Shown in pieces: positions 24,443-36,060 of a stretch of 64,000 bases of DNA. Made by a program: the position numbers and the translations under genes. This DNA comes from Nemopilema nomurai (lineage: Eukaryota; Cnidaria; Scyphozoa; Rhizostomeae; Rhizostomatidae). The stretch is from NCBI GenBank assembly GCA_003864495.1, contig ML133436.1:744001-808000 (forward strand). The letters are read 5' to 3'. The notes under the pieces are model-generated. The model saw only the letters and a list, made by a program, of their open reading frames with translations, did no database searches and was not told the DNA's origin. Each line of letters opens with the position of its first letter. Position 1 is the first letter of the stretch.

Positions 24443-26370
24443 GAAACTATGAAATGGTGGAAAAACTTGTACATTTCTGTTCTTCTTACTTTTTCAATGC
24501 ATACTTTCTTTTGGTTATTGAAGAACAGTATTATTTGAAGGGTGTTATGGCAATTGGGCGACATGTGCCAAATTTTGGTACTGGAATGCCCGGTCTAAGT
24601 AAAACACTGAAATGGAAGAAAACTTGCATCTTTTTGTTTGCCACGTTTTCAAAGCATATTCTCTTTTGGTTATTCATCTATGTCTAATGAAGATCAGTGT
24701 GATTTGTGGGATGTTATGGCAATTGGGCAAAATGTGCCAAATTTTGGTACTGGAATGCCCAGTCTAAGTAAAACAATTAAATGGAAGAAAACTGGCACCT
24801 TTTTGTTTGCCACGTTTTCAAAGCATATTCTCTTTTGGTTATTCATCAATGTCTAATGAAGATCAGTGTGGTTTGTGGGATGTTATGGCGATTGGGCAAC
24901 ATGTGCCAAATTTTGGTACTGGAATGCCCAGTCTAAGTAAAACACTGAAATGGAAGAAAACTGGCACCTTTTTGTTTGCCACGTTTTCAAAGCATATTCT
25001 CTTTTGGTTATTCATCGATGTCTAATGAAGATCAGTGTGGTTTGTGGGATGTTATGGCGATTGGGCGACATGTGCCAAATTTTGGTACTGGAATGCCCAG
25101 TCTAAGTAAAACAATGAAATGGAAGAAAACTTGCATCTTTTTGTTTGCCACGTTTTCAAAGCATATTCTCTTTTGGTTATTCATCGATGTCTAATGAAGA
25201 TCAGTGTGATTTGTGGGATGTTATGGCAATTGGGCAAAATGTGCCAAATTTTGGTACTGGAATGCCCAGTCTAAGTAAAACAATTAAATGGAAGAAAACT
25301 TGCACCTTTATGTTTGCCACGTTTTCAAAGCATATTCTCTTTTGGTTATTCATCGATGTTTAATGAAGATCAATGTGGTTTGTGGGATGTTATGGCGATT
25401 GGGCAACATGTGCCAAATTTTGGTACTGGAATGCCCAGTCTAAGTAAAACACTGAAATGGAAGAAAACTGGCACCTTTTTGTTTGCCACGTTTTCAAAGC
25501 ATATTCTCTTCTGGTTATTCATCGATGTCTAACGAAGATCAGTGTGGTTTGTGGGATGTTATGGCGATTGGGCGAAATGTGCCAAATTTTGGTACTGGAA
25601 TGCCCAGTCTAAGTAAAACACTGAAATGGAAGAAAACTTGCACCTTTTTGTTTGCCACGTTTTCAAATCATACTCTCTTTTGGTCATTCAGCGATGTCTA
25701 ACGAAGATCAGTATGGTTTGTGGGATGTTATGGCGATTGGGCAACATATGCCAAATTTTGGTACTGGATTGCCCAGTTTAAGTTAAACACTGAAATGGAA
25801 GAAAACTGGCACCTTTTTGTTTGGTGCTTTTAAAAAGCATATTCTCTTTTGGTTATTCATCGATGTCTAATGAAGATCAGTGTGGTTTGTGGGATGTTAT
25901 GGCGATTGGGCAACATGTGCCAAATTTTGGTACTGGAATGCCCAGTCTAAGTAAAACACTGAAATGGCCGAAAACTTGCACCTTTTTGTCTGCCACGTTT
26001 TCAAATCATACTCTCTTTTGGTCATTCATCGATGTCTAACGAAGATCAGTGTGGTTTGTGGGATGTTATGGCGATTGGGCAACATGTGCCAAATTTTGGT
26101 ACTGGAATGCCCAGTCTAATAAAACACTGAAATGGCCGAAAACTTGCACCTTTTTGTCTGCCACGTTTTCAAATCATACTCTCTTTTGGTTATTCATCGA
26201 TGTCTAATGAAGATCAGTGTGGTTTGTGAGATGTTATGGCAATTGGGCGAAATGTGCCAAATTTTGGTACTGGAATGCCCAGTCTAAGTAAAACACTGAA
26301 ATGGAAGTTTTAAATTTAGATTCGGCAATGTCCAAGTTTATGTGAAGCACTGAAAAAGTTTTGTACAGTA
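24443..26370 (+). repeat. 169-bp satellite array, about 11 monomers, forward orientation
   Basis: Head-to-tail monomers with a period of 169 bp. Landmarks such as CAAATTTTGGTACTGGAATG recur at that interval. The first unit (about 24443-24540) and the last half-unit (about 26318-26370) are strongly diverged, while the inner units are nearly identical. Each monomer carries an open frame of about 72 codons, but 169 is not divisible by three, so the frame shifts every unit and a stop closes each one: this is not a repeat protein. Units 1-3 and 4-6 show the same order of diagnostic variants (GCGACATG, GCAAAATG, GCAACATG), a 507-bp higher-order repeat. Confidence 0.95.
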
Positions 26371-27082
26371 ATATCCCGCAATCCCTTGTATAAGAAACGC
26401 AATGTTAATAAATTCTAGACTGGCGGAGACCTGAAAAAATGGGAAACTCGAAAATATTGGAATAAGTAGAATAATCTGTACTGGAATCACCTACGTAGCA
26501 AGTTCTGAAGGCTCAAGGGTTGCTTTCTAGATTATTGTGGCTTTATTCAGAGGGAACTACCCGAATAGCTCTGAAATGATAGTGATAAACCCGGTTGTAA
26601 TATTCCCAGCCTTTCCTCCGCCAATGTCCTATACGCATTTGGGGTTCCCTTGGAAATTATCCGCAATGTACCTAAAATTTCCAAAATGAGCTTAGGTTGC
26701 CAATTGGAGAGAGAAGCAAGAAACCGATTAACGAAGCAAAGTAATTCATAAAAAAGACGTAACGATAGGCATTTTATTTGACATCTGCTCTAATTCTGAG
26801 ATTTTTTCTGTATTTTAGGGCTTCAACTATTTCGAAGGAAAGAAAATAAACGTAAAAAGATCCTAAAAAAAGAAACAGTGTTTCTTGTCCTACTAAAACC
26901 TCAATATCGAACAATATTAAGAATCACATTCCTCCTTAACTTCCATAACATTGGCTTAATTATATCTCAGCATGAATTCTCTTTGAGGTGAAACAATGTA
27001 GCTGAAAATGACATGGTACAAGATTATTGCATATAATAACTTCATATCTTTGCTTTTAGATAGCTTAACATTCAATGCTTTC
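26371..27082. other. Unique spacer between the two oppositely oriented satellite arrays
   Basis: About 710 bp without a recognisable gene or internal repeat. It would form the loop if the two arrays paired as a palindrome. Confidence 0.7.
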
Positions 27083-27840
27083 TAAAACAATATTCTTCCA
27101 TTTCAGTGTTTTACTTAGACTGGGCATTCCAGTACCAAAATTTGGCACATGTTGCCCAATCGCCATAACTTCCCACAAACCACACTGATCTTTATTAGAC
27201 ATCGATGAATAACCAAAAGAGAATATGCTGTGAAAACGTGGCAAACAAAAATATGCAAGTTTTCGGCCATTTCAGTGTTTTACTTAGACTGGGCATTCCA
27301 GTACCAAAATTTGGCACATGTTGCCCAATCGCCATAACTTCCCACAAACCACACTGATCTTTATTAGACATCGATGAATAACCAAAAGAGAATATGCTTT
27401 GAAAACGTGGCAAACAAAAAGGTGCCAGTTTTCTTCCATTTCAGTGTTTTACTTGGACTGGGCATTCCAGTACCAAAATTTGGCACATGTTGCCCAATCG
27501 CCATAACTTCCCACAAACCACACTGATCTTTATTAGACATCGATGAATAACCAAAAGAGAATATGCTTTGAAAACGTGGCAAACAAAAATGCAGTTTTCT
27601 TCCATTTCAGTGTTTTACTTAGACTGGGCATTCCAGTACCAAAATTTGGCACATTTTGCCCAATTGCCATAACATCCCACAAATCACACTGATCTTCATT
27701 AGACATTGATGAATAACCAAAAGAGAATATGCTTTGAAAACGTGGCAAAGAAAAAGGTACCAGTTTTCTTCCATTTCAGTGTTTTACTTAGACTGGGCAT
27801 TTCAGTACCTGAATTTGGAACATGTCCCCTTCTTCGCTTA
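27083..27840 (-). repeat. 169-bp satellite array, about 4.4 monomers, reverse orientation
   Basis: The same monomer as the forward array, in reverse complement. Three units are 166-169 bp, with a small internal deletion near 27588. The outermost unit is degenerate and fades beyond about 27800. The copy at 27582-27748 carries the GCAAAATG and GATTTG variants of types 2 and 5 of the forward array, so the two arrays share subtypes. Confidence 0.94.
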
Positions 27841-28933
27841 ACATGAAAGAGCCATATTTCTTCACAATGATTTTCCATAAGGAAATTTGCTCTAATCAAT
27901 ACTAAAAACAAATGTATCCATTTTATACCATTGTGCATAATTATTCTTGAAGTTAAGTGTTCAATTATTCATTAAAGAATGCAGGAATGGAGTAGTCTGT
28001 ATAGGGAAAGATCTTTTTCTGATTATTTTGTAAGGAAATTTTAAATTTTAATCAAAATAATTGTGAAAATTTGATGAGAAACAGCAAAAGGGGACAACAA
28101 AGATAACAAGAAATTCATAGGCTCTTTCAACCTTCTACTGAGTCTTTTTTGCTACGTTTCTAAAATACACAATGGTTCAATACACAATGCATGCAATGGT
28201 TCATAATATTGGTAGGTTTTTTTAATTTGTGTGTTCAGTTTGTTATAGTTGGGATACAGGGATATGCTTTAGCTATTAGCACAACCTGCAAAGAATTTGG
28301 GTTAATCAAAAAAAGAGATATATTGAAAAATATCCACCAAAAAGTTGGTTCTGGGAATTTTGCTTTCTGTTCCCAAACTTATCACCAAATTTCTTTACTG
28401 CTGCTAGTTCATTGTAGAAATATTATGCAGATATTTGATACCCTTCCTATTAGGGGCGGCCTTTGAAGATATTGCTGTTATTAGTCTAATACCTCTTTTC
28501 TGAGGCATGAATTTTCTTTCAGGTGTGTTTTTTATTTATTGTGCACTGTTCTTGAAAGCAATGAAAAATTGCACCATTCTGCATTTGCAATGAGCTTTGT
28601 ATCTAAAAGTCATTATAAGGGCATTTCCTATTTAAAAGAAAGGTGTGGCCAAAAACTCCATGTTGTTTTATTTGGGAAAGTAATACCACTCCGGCAGCGC
28701 TACGCACCACCCCTGCTTCCTATTTACAGTCTAGTCAAAAAAGTGTCACTTATTTTGGCAATATAAAGCTAAAATGGAATATGTGCCAATAAAGAATAGA
28801 AAAACAATGGGAAATTGTCATTTGATACAGATATCTCTGGTGCAAGGTACATTGATTCAACACACTGGTGCCTGATTAAAGGCAACTACAAATCAGAACA
28901 GCTGAAGAAATTTAAATTTGTATCCTCCCACGT
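27841..28933. other. Unassigned sequence right of the satellite arrays
   Basis: AT-rich. It holds two short open frames (28191-28466 and 28539-28766) that resemble nothing known to me. No RNA gene or clear repeat seen. Confidence 0.45.
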
Positions 28934-29323
28934 TATACACGCTTTTTAATAAGGAACCTACCACAAGGCCTAGTTCCAAAAGTTCCTTATTCGTAGACCT
29001 CAAGTCATCAGATTTTAGTAACAAAGTTTCTTAAAAGTTCCTTAATTTTCACTGCACATCAATAAGCCGTAACACTTAATAGAGAGAGGGGCGAGATAGA
29101 CTATGCGGAAACTACTCCATAAAGCACTTGACACACAAATAGCAAACAATCTATGCGAGTATTGGCTGCAAATTAATGGAACGGGCTTTTAAGCCCTTGA
29201 TGCTTGCAGTTATAAACAATTTTCAAATCGAAAAGTTCCTTAGGGATTTCGTTTTTTATATATTTCGGCCTTCTACATGTAGGTTCCTTATAAAGTGGTT
29301 CCTTATAAAAAGCGTTTGGTATA
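28934..29323. mobile_element. Small TIR-bearing element (MITE-like), about 390 bp
   Basis: The left end (28934-28958, CGCTTTTTAATAAGGAACC core) is inverted at the right end (29297-29323, GGTTCCTTATAAAAAGCG). A further inner pair (GAACCTAC) is followed by AAGGCC on both arms. The interior repeats GTTCCTTA several times. There is no coding capacity and no target duplication that I could fix. Confidence 0.5.
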
Positions 29324-29837
29324 GGTATGAGGAACCAGGGGAAGATCAGTTGTTAGGCTAATCAGGTTTTTCCTCTCTTTAAATAAAGTTCATCTATCAA
29401 ACTAAGAAAAATAACTGTTTAGCTTTCTATTTAGGTTTTTTGCCCCACTGACCACCCTCTATTTACGCCAATTTTATTTACGAGTTTTGTGTAAAATAAA
29501 AAAATGCGCAATTCCAGTGACAGGGTTGCTGATGCCCCGGTCCCAGTGAACTTTCAGCTGCCTTTTTTGGCCTCGGCCTTCGTCGAGAAGATAACTTTGG
29601 GCCTTTATCGAAGGTACTGTATATGGGACTACTAGTTCTTGAACGCGAAGGTGCAAAACAAAACTTGCAGTTGAACCTTTGCATGTAGAGGCTGTCCACT
29701 TGGTTCCCTGTTACCGAGAGAATGCAACAGAATAGAAAGAATCAAGCTCTGGCACACTGGCAATATTTCTTATATTTCTATCCAAAGGTTCCATCTGCCA
29801 GATCACGAGAAAAGTACGAAGGAGGGTCGATTCCGTG
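29324..29837. other. Unassigned sequence upstream of the MFS gene
   Basis: No gene or repeat recognised. The two minus-strand open frames near 29474-29699 overlap each other and look fortuitous. Confidence 0.45.
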
Positions 29838-29949
29838 CCATTGCTAGGCCTACAGCATCAACAGAGTGGCCTCATATTGGCTGCATTTTCTATTTAAACG
29901 AGGTTTTCGTTGGGTGGATAAATCCCTAAATCAGGGACGTTTCATTCCT
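29838..29949 (+). repeat. Right copy of the long-range inverted repeat, 5' flank of the MFS gene
   Basis: 29899-29936 is identical to the reverse complement of 22601-22638, with weaker matching around it. It lies about 130 bp before the MFS start codon, so it probably forms part of that gene's promoter or 5' UTR. Confidence 0.85.
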
Positions 29950-30065
29950 GAAACGAACCGCGGCGAAAGAAAGAAGGGAAACAGACTGAATAATGGCGGC
30001 AAGAGGTTAGTGTACCTGCAAAAAACTGACGATCACATCAAGGTACTATCTGACATTAAGCAGCA

Positions 30066-31546
30066 ATGTATCCCTTCAAATTGTATAAAAGGCGATGGGT
30101 TGTCCTAGCCTTGTTTTCTTTGATATCAATGACCAATGAAGTTATTTGGATCAGTTTGTCATCGATAACAAGTATCGTTCAAGAATACTACCGGGTCGAT
30201 GCCATATCAGTCAACTGGTTGTCGATGATATACATGCTGTTGTACGTGTTTGTCGTCTTCTCTTCCTACATCCTTGACAAATATGGCCTTCGTTTCACTA
30301 TAATCGTTGGCTCGCTCCTCAATGCAATGGGGAGTTGCCTCCGAGCGATTGGTGCCAATCGAGATGGTTTTGCTTTGGCGTTCCTTGGAAACACGTCGGC
30401 GGCTCTGGCTCAATGCTTCATCCTGTTTGTACCGCCACGTCTAGCTTCTGTATGGTTTGGGGACCACGAGCGAGCGACTGCCTCTTCGATTGGCGTGTTG
30501 ATGAACATGTTTGGAGTTGCATTGGGCTTCTTGATGGGCGGGACCATGGTACCGAGCAGTAAAAACATGGACTGTGACGTCAGGCAAGGAATGCATGTGC
30601 TACTTCTGTCCCAAGCCATTTTCTGTTCTGTTATGGCATTCCTGAGTTTGGTGGTCATAAAGGATGCACCCTCCACTCCACCGAGCCGCTCTCACAGCTG
30701 GGTTTTAAATTCAAACATCTGAGATGGCAAGGCGAATTGAGTGCAAATGGAGAAGACATGCACACCATTGAAGATGCTACTGAACAAACGGGCATCCCAA
30801 AAGAAGGTGATGAACAAGAGACAGTCAACAAAAAGAAGGACGCCCTGCTTGGCAATGGGACTGAAAGTGAAGAAAGTCACAACAAAGAACAAAGTTCTGC
30901 AGCCAAATATACCCGTGTGCCAGCATTTGGAGAATCATTATTAATCCTTGCCAAAGATAAATCATTTCATCTTATCTGCCAGGCTTATGGTTTTTACTTT
31001 GGTTTGTTTGCTGCTTACAACACTATATTAAATCAAATGGTAATTTCACAGTACCCTGGCAAAGAGAAACAAATCAGCTACATGGGGTTTGCTGCTGTCA
31101 ACTGTGGCCTTTTTGCAATATTCTTCAGTGGCATTTGGCTTGACAAAACCAGGAGGTACAAAAGTCTCTCTGTTGCCATTTTCACAGCTTGCGCTGTTAC
31201 CATGGTGATATTCACTCTGCTCCTTAAATATCACAGCAATTTCATACTGTTGTTTGTCAGCTTTTGTGCTTTTGGTTTCTTTTCTTATCCATACATGAGT
31301 GCAGGCTTAGAACATGTAGCTGAAGTGACTTATCCAGTACCAGAGGGCACAACTTCTGGTATACTCCTGCTGGTTGGAAATATCTATGGAATAATACTAA
31401 CCTATATTGTTGGGGCAGCAATTGAAAATGGGGGTGGTGATCTTGGAGGTTATCTTATGGCTGGTTGCTATGTTGTTGGTATATTGTTAGTGTCATTTAA
31501 TTCTGCTCCTTTGAAGAGAAGTGAAGCAGATATGCAGCACCAGTAG
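30066..31546 (+). CDS. FLVCR/SLC49-type MFS transporter, intronless, with apparent -1 frameshift
   Basis: Twelve-helix membrane transporter of the major facilitator superfamily, SLC49 group (vertebrate FLVCR1/2; haem or choline transport is reported for those, substrate here unknown). The start at 30066 gives MYPFKLYKRRWVVLALFSL, matching the YRRRWVVL start of the FLVCR core, with an in-frame TAA at 30057. Family signatures: VNWLSMIYMLLYV, ASVWFGDHERATA, LNQM, GIWLDKTRRYK, EVTYPVPEGTTSG. Helices 1-6 are encoded to about 30660 in one frame. A charged loop and helices 7-12 (30737-31546) lie in the -1 frame; the switch falls between 30660 and the TGA at 30720-30722. About 493 residues in all, close to family length. 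Both halves are well conserved, so a sequencing error or recent lesion is likelier than an old pseudogene. All helices in one exon suggests retrocopy origin or intron loss. Confidence 0.85.
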
Positions 31547-33523
31547 ATGCAAACATTCCTATTTATAAGAATACATCATGTTCTAAGCAATATTCATTTT
31601 GAATAGTAATTTCACATATTGGGTAACTTTAGGCGAATTTTTTAGAAATCATTTGAAACACATGGTCTATATTTATTACTTCATTTCTAAATTTGTTTAT
31701 TTATCCAGCTTTCGATTTTATTTAAAACCTGTATTATTTGGGGGTTGAATGGGCAATGCGCCATCCATTACATATTTATCACAAGCTTGAGATACTGTCT
31801 GCCTTTAATGTTTTTTATCAATTTTTACATCATATTTACTTTGCAATTTGTAACACAAGAAACTTGAGTGGATGGTCAAGGTACATATTTATATATAGGT
31901 AGCTTTCACATGCAGCCTTAGATTGATAGTTTTACAAATTCAGATATGGGTAGCACCTAGAAAGGAGATAAGATCAATTTGATAATGCTAGGACTGAAAT
32001 GTCACATAAAATAATATCATATTTTGCCATTCATTATTCAGAATGTTAAGCTGTTTAGATTTTATCTTAATTTTGTTAGTAGCTACACAACTGTGTCTTT
32101 AGTTTAAGTTGCCTGTGTGGTTGATAGTGTTAGGTGTCTGACAACAAGATGTAGGTCAAACACGAGAGATTTTGTGGAGGAAATCTTCTGCAGCCACACT
32201 TTTTGTACTTTTGCAGAATGCGGGCATTATGTTTTTCTATCCAAGATTTATGCTGCTTAACATTGATGAACTAATCTATAAACATAAAGGTGTTCAGACT
32301 TTTAAATCTTTGGAATACTCATGTATATACCCCTCCTGCATGAACCAACTCAGGCTATATACTATGCTAGAGCAGTCAATTTAGGCACAAGTAATAATTT
32401 TTCATAAATATGTATATTATAGCCAGTATTTTTGTACAAGCAAAACTGTACCTGATAGTTCTAACCTCTTCTTGCCTTTTTTAACAGTTTTGCGCAACAA
32501 AAAATGTTCTAGAAACCTTTGCAATATTGCCAGCTATAAATTTCATTCTGATTGACTACTAAATAAATCATGCAAGATTTATGATTTTTGTAAAATCTCT
32601 CAAGTAAAGCTTTTGTCAGACTAATCCATTTAATTTGTTATTCATCTACGCTATTGGATTTTGATAAAGATTTGTTTCAGGTTGATAAGAAAAATCTTTG
32701 ATAGGATTTACTTGTTTTACTTAATTGTTTGTTTATAAATTGATGTTGGTTAATTGATGTTTTGGCGAAACTTTACAGCTTGTAAGATGGAGTATTTTTG
32801 TGTTTATGGGAAGCTACCTATTTTAAAAGCTTGTTGGTACAGTTTGATGTCTGTATGCCATTTTGTTGAAATGGGTTTTATTTAAATATATACAAACCAG
32901 CAATAAACTTCTCCGTGTGTTTTTTTGCCACATTTTCTTAGAGACAGAAGATGGGCCACTGGTTCTCCGAGTTGTGAAAATCTCGTTAATGAAAAACCAG
33001 TCGAAATTATCAAGAAATTTAATTGTAAACAATTCAATAGAAGGAACATGAGTCAGCAACATTTCTATGCCTTGGACTTTAGCTCACAACCTTGAGCATT
33101 GTGTAATATGTTTCTTTACAAACCAATCTTTATTAATCTGTTTGCAAATACATCCCACTCACGCACAAACCCATATGGGGCCATAAGGGGAGTTTTCAAT
33201 GTCTCGTCTACTAGATTTTACCTCCAAAGAAGATACACTTCATATACTTTGTCTCAGCTAGAATTAAACTGAATGCTAAACCATCTTCTATTCCCAATGT
33301 AAAATTCAGCAAGTTCATTAGTGACTTTGTAACGAATACCCTGAGAATGCTAGTTTCGAGCAGAACTAGTTTGCGGACCTGGGAAGAATAACATTTGGTA
33401 GTAATTAATGTCGGATGTGGAACGAAGTTATCTTGCCACTCAGGGATGAAATTATATTGGTTTGCTATCTAATTCTTGTTTATAACACACATGTACAGTA
33501 AACCGTATGGGTAAAGTTATGGG
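31547..33523. other. 3' flank of the MFS gene, no further gene seen
   Basis: AT-rich sequence with candidate poly(A) signals (AATAAA within 32562-32570 and at about 32902). The short open frames at 32172-32384 and 32823-33062 look fortuitous. Confidence 0.5.
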
Positions 33524-33624
33524 AACGCATACCCTAGGTACCAGACTCACTATGTATAAAAGAAAATTATTTACTCTCTATTATTTTACATATAGTGAGT
33601 CTGGTACCCAGGGTAGGTAACGCA
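33524..33624. repeat. Hairpin-forming inverted repeat, MITE-like
   Basis: Arms 33530-33561 and 33584-33615 are inverted copies (core GGTACCAGACTCACTAT) with a few mismatches and a loop of about 22 bases. AACGCA occurs next to the left arm (33524-33529) and close to the right arm (33619-33624), a possible but imprecise target duplication. Confidence 0.75.
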
Positions 33625-34840
33625 GCGTTAAACAACAGTTGAATCAGTTAAGGGCCTACGAGTTAAAATCATTAATAGGAGTAAGAACTGTACATACACC
33701 AAGAGGGCGTTGGCTAAAGCTTGTCGACCATAGATTGCAAAATGATAATTCATACATACTACAAAGTTTGTGCTTTCAACAAGCGACAATCAACCCTTGA
33801 AGCAAAGCAACTACACGCCAAGGAAGATTCCTAGCCCCGTCTATTGACATTATGGTGTCGAATTACAACACCGGGACATAGGAAAACGACCACATGCCCC
33901 AGAGTTTGGGAAGGGGATTCGGAGTCTTTTTTTCATTATACACACTTTTGCTTTCTATCGATCCGTTTTATGTTTTACTCGTTAAAGATAGCAAAAGTTC
34001 AATGATCTTGGCGGAATAATTCATAATTCAACGGTCTTCTATCTAAATTGAGTCGTGTTGAGCAGTCAGAAAACATTCATGGCTTCTTTTGTGAATAAAT
34101 TTTACATTATTTTGCCTAGCACAATCGATACACCAATACATCTAACATTATTGTGCTGTGGAAGAGCCCTATTTATATTTGTTTTACTACCTTTTATTTT
34201 AAAGCAACGCATTCAATTCAACAAAGTGTAAGCTACATTATAATGTTACCTAATTTTGTTAGAATTCTAGCTATTCCGATTTCCGAGTGCATAAGTGTGT
34301 AAATTTTTTATACATAGACACCAATCTACTATGCTTAGTTTTGTACCATGAAATTTTTGTCCATTTAATTATGTCTTAGTTACTCCTTCTTCTGTCGACT
34401 GTGGACTTCTCGCCTGTTTGACTTCTCTTGCTGCAGCGATTGAAGCTTTAATGTTTTATTACATGTTGTTACTAGGGACATTGGAAGTAAACGCAAGAAA
34501 GGTGGAGAAAGCGCGAAATAAACTATGCCAGCTATCTTCTTCAAGATAACAATAAGCTACCCTCTCACAAAATCTTCTCTTTTATTGTTAACAAAAAAAC
34601 CGCAAAAAAGACAGTCAAGATTTTTTGTTCTGTGAAAATTAGGACCTTTTTTAAGAAAAGAGTGCTTGCCTTATTTTGTGAACTCATGAGTTTTATTGCA
34701 ATCGTGACATGAATCTAGTATAAAATGAATTCAATCAAAATACTGAGACAATCAATCGAAGTCAAGTCGATTGCATCATGATCGCACTGATCCGTAGTCG
34801 ATTGACCGACTTGCCAGTAAGAGGCTGCCAGGCCCAGGCC
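33625..34840. other. Intergenic sequence before RPL18
   Basis: No gene or repeat recognised. Ends in the RPL18 promoter. Confidence 0.5.
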
Positions 34841-34899
34841 TGGGCCTCTTTCTCGTGGGGCTTCCCTCGTCCCGTCCTCTGACTAAAGTTACCAAAATG
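34841..34899 (+). promoter_or_regulatory. RPL18 core promoter and 5'-TOP leader (predicted)
   Basis: A pyrimidine run CCTCTTTCTC at about 34844-34853, then more CT-rich sequence, precedes the ATG by about 45 bases. Animal ribosomal protein mRNAs typically begin with a C inside such a run (5'-TOP), which confers mTOR-dependent translation. No TATA box is seen. The exact start site is not determinable. Confidence 0.55.
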
Positions 34900-36009
34900 G
34901 TAGGTTAATGAAAAACTAGTACGGAAAATCTCGTTTAATTTTACCAATCATTCCTTTATTTTGACCCTTCTTAGTGGCAAAAGCCTTTCGTACTTATAAT
35001 ATTTATATATATTGTCATATTTAGGGTATCGACATCGACCATAGGTTCGAACGAAAGAAGCAAAGGAAGCAGCCTGCCTCCAAAGATGTCTACCTTCGCC
35101 TACTTGTGAAAGTGAGTTCCTTTCCTTGTCAAATTCTACAAGAGCAGCTTGAACTTAATATTGGCATTTTAATTTAGTGTCAAAAGGCACTGGGAAACAA
35201 TTTTTTGTTTGTTAGGAGCGAGCTGTCTTCTTAAGTTTTTAGTTATGTGGTCGCTATCTATTTGTGCCACATATAAGGCCTGTGGAAGTACAGACGAACC
35301 TGGTCTTGGACTTACAATAAGCTTGATTATAATAAGCTTTCGTGTAAATGTGAAGTGTCTATTGTTTTAAATTGAAATACATTATCATTTTGAAGTTTGA
35401 TATCCTGCGTTAACTTGGTTATTTTATTGTTGTCGGCAGTTGTACAGGTTCTTGGCACGCCGAACCAACTCATCCTTCAACCAAGTGGTTTTGAAGAGGC
35501 TCTTCATGAGCAAAATTAACAGGCCACCTCTTTCACTGGCAAGAGTTGTAAGTTTAACCACGCAGCTTTTATATATATTTGCTGGTCTCTGTATCATTTG
35601 TATAGACTTGTCTGTTTTCATACTTGTATTGCCCCCCATCATCATATTAAGTCATGAGCTTTTTATTTTGTCACAAAATTGTTATTTGACTACACAATTC
35701 AGTAATGCATTAGATATTTGTTTTGCAAATGAAATTTACATGTTATAGTGTAAAAAAACATTTTGCTGCATAAATAAATGAGCATATTTTTCAATTCACA
35801 GTTGCATAATAGTATTCTTGTCAGGTTGTCAGAAAAATTGTTTGAAACCCAAATTAACAAGAATTTGCAAAAATTGTTTCATGAATTTTGTATATATATA
35901 ATAAAATAAAACTACATGTTTTATCTCTACAAGCCTGTTTCGTGCATAGCTCACTCTTCAGAATATGTATTGTATTGAGCACTGTACTACAGAAATGTCA
36001 ACAAATTTC

Positions 36010-36060
<51 letters not shown>

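Noticed and set aside
24638..26039. Series of nearly identical 72-codon ORFs that look like a repeated protein family
   Set aside because: They recur every 169 bp, which shifts the frame at each unit, and each ends in a stop inside the next unit. They are by-products of the satellite.
24167..28710. CAGGGGCGGC at 24167 and ACCACCCCTG near 28710 as ends of a large hAT element
   Set aside because: Only about 10 bases match and the flanks share no 8-bp duplication.
30651..30697. A 47-bp GT-AG micro-intron that would repair the MFS reading frame
   Set aside because: Its length would fit the frame change, but it would remove conserved coding sequence (VVIKDAPSTPPS) and is far shorter than the other introns here.
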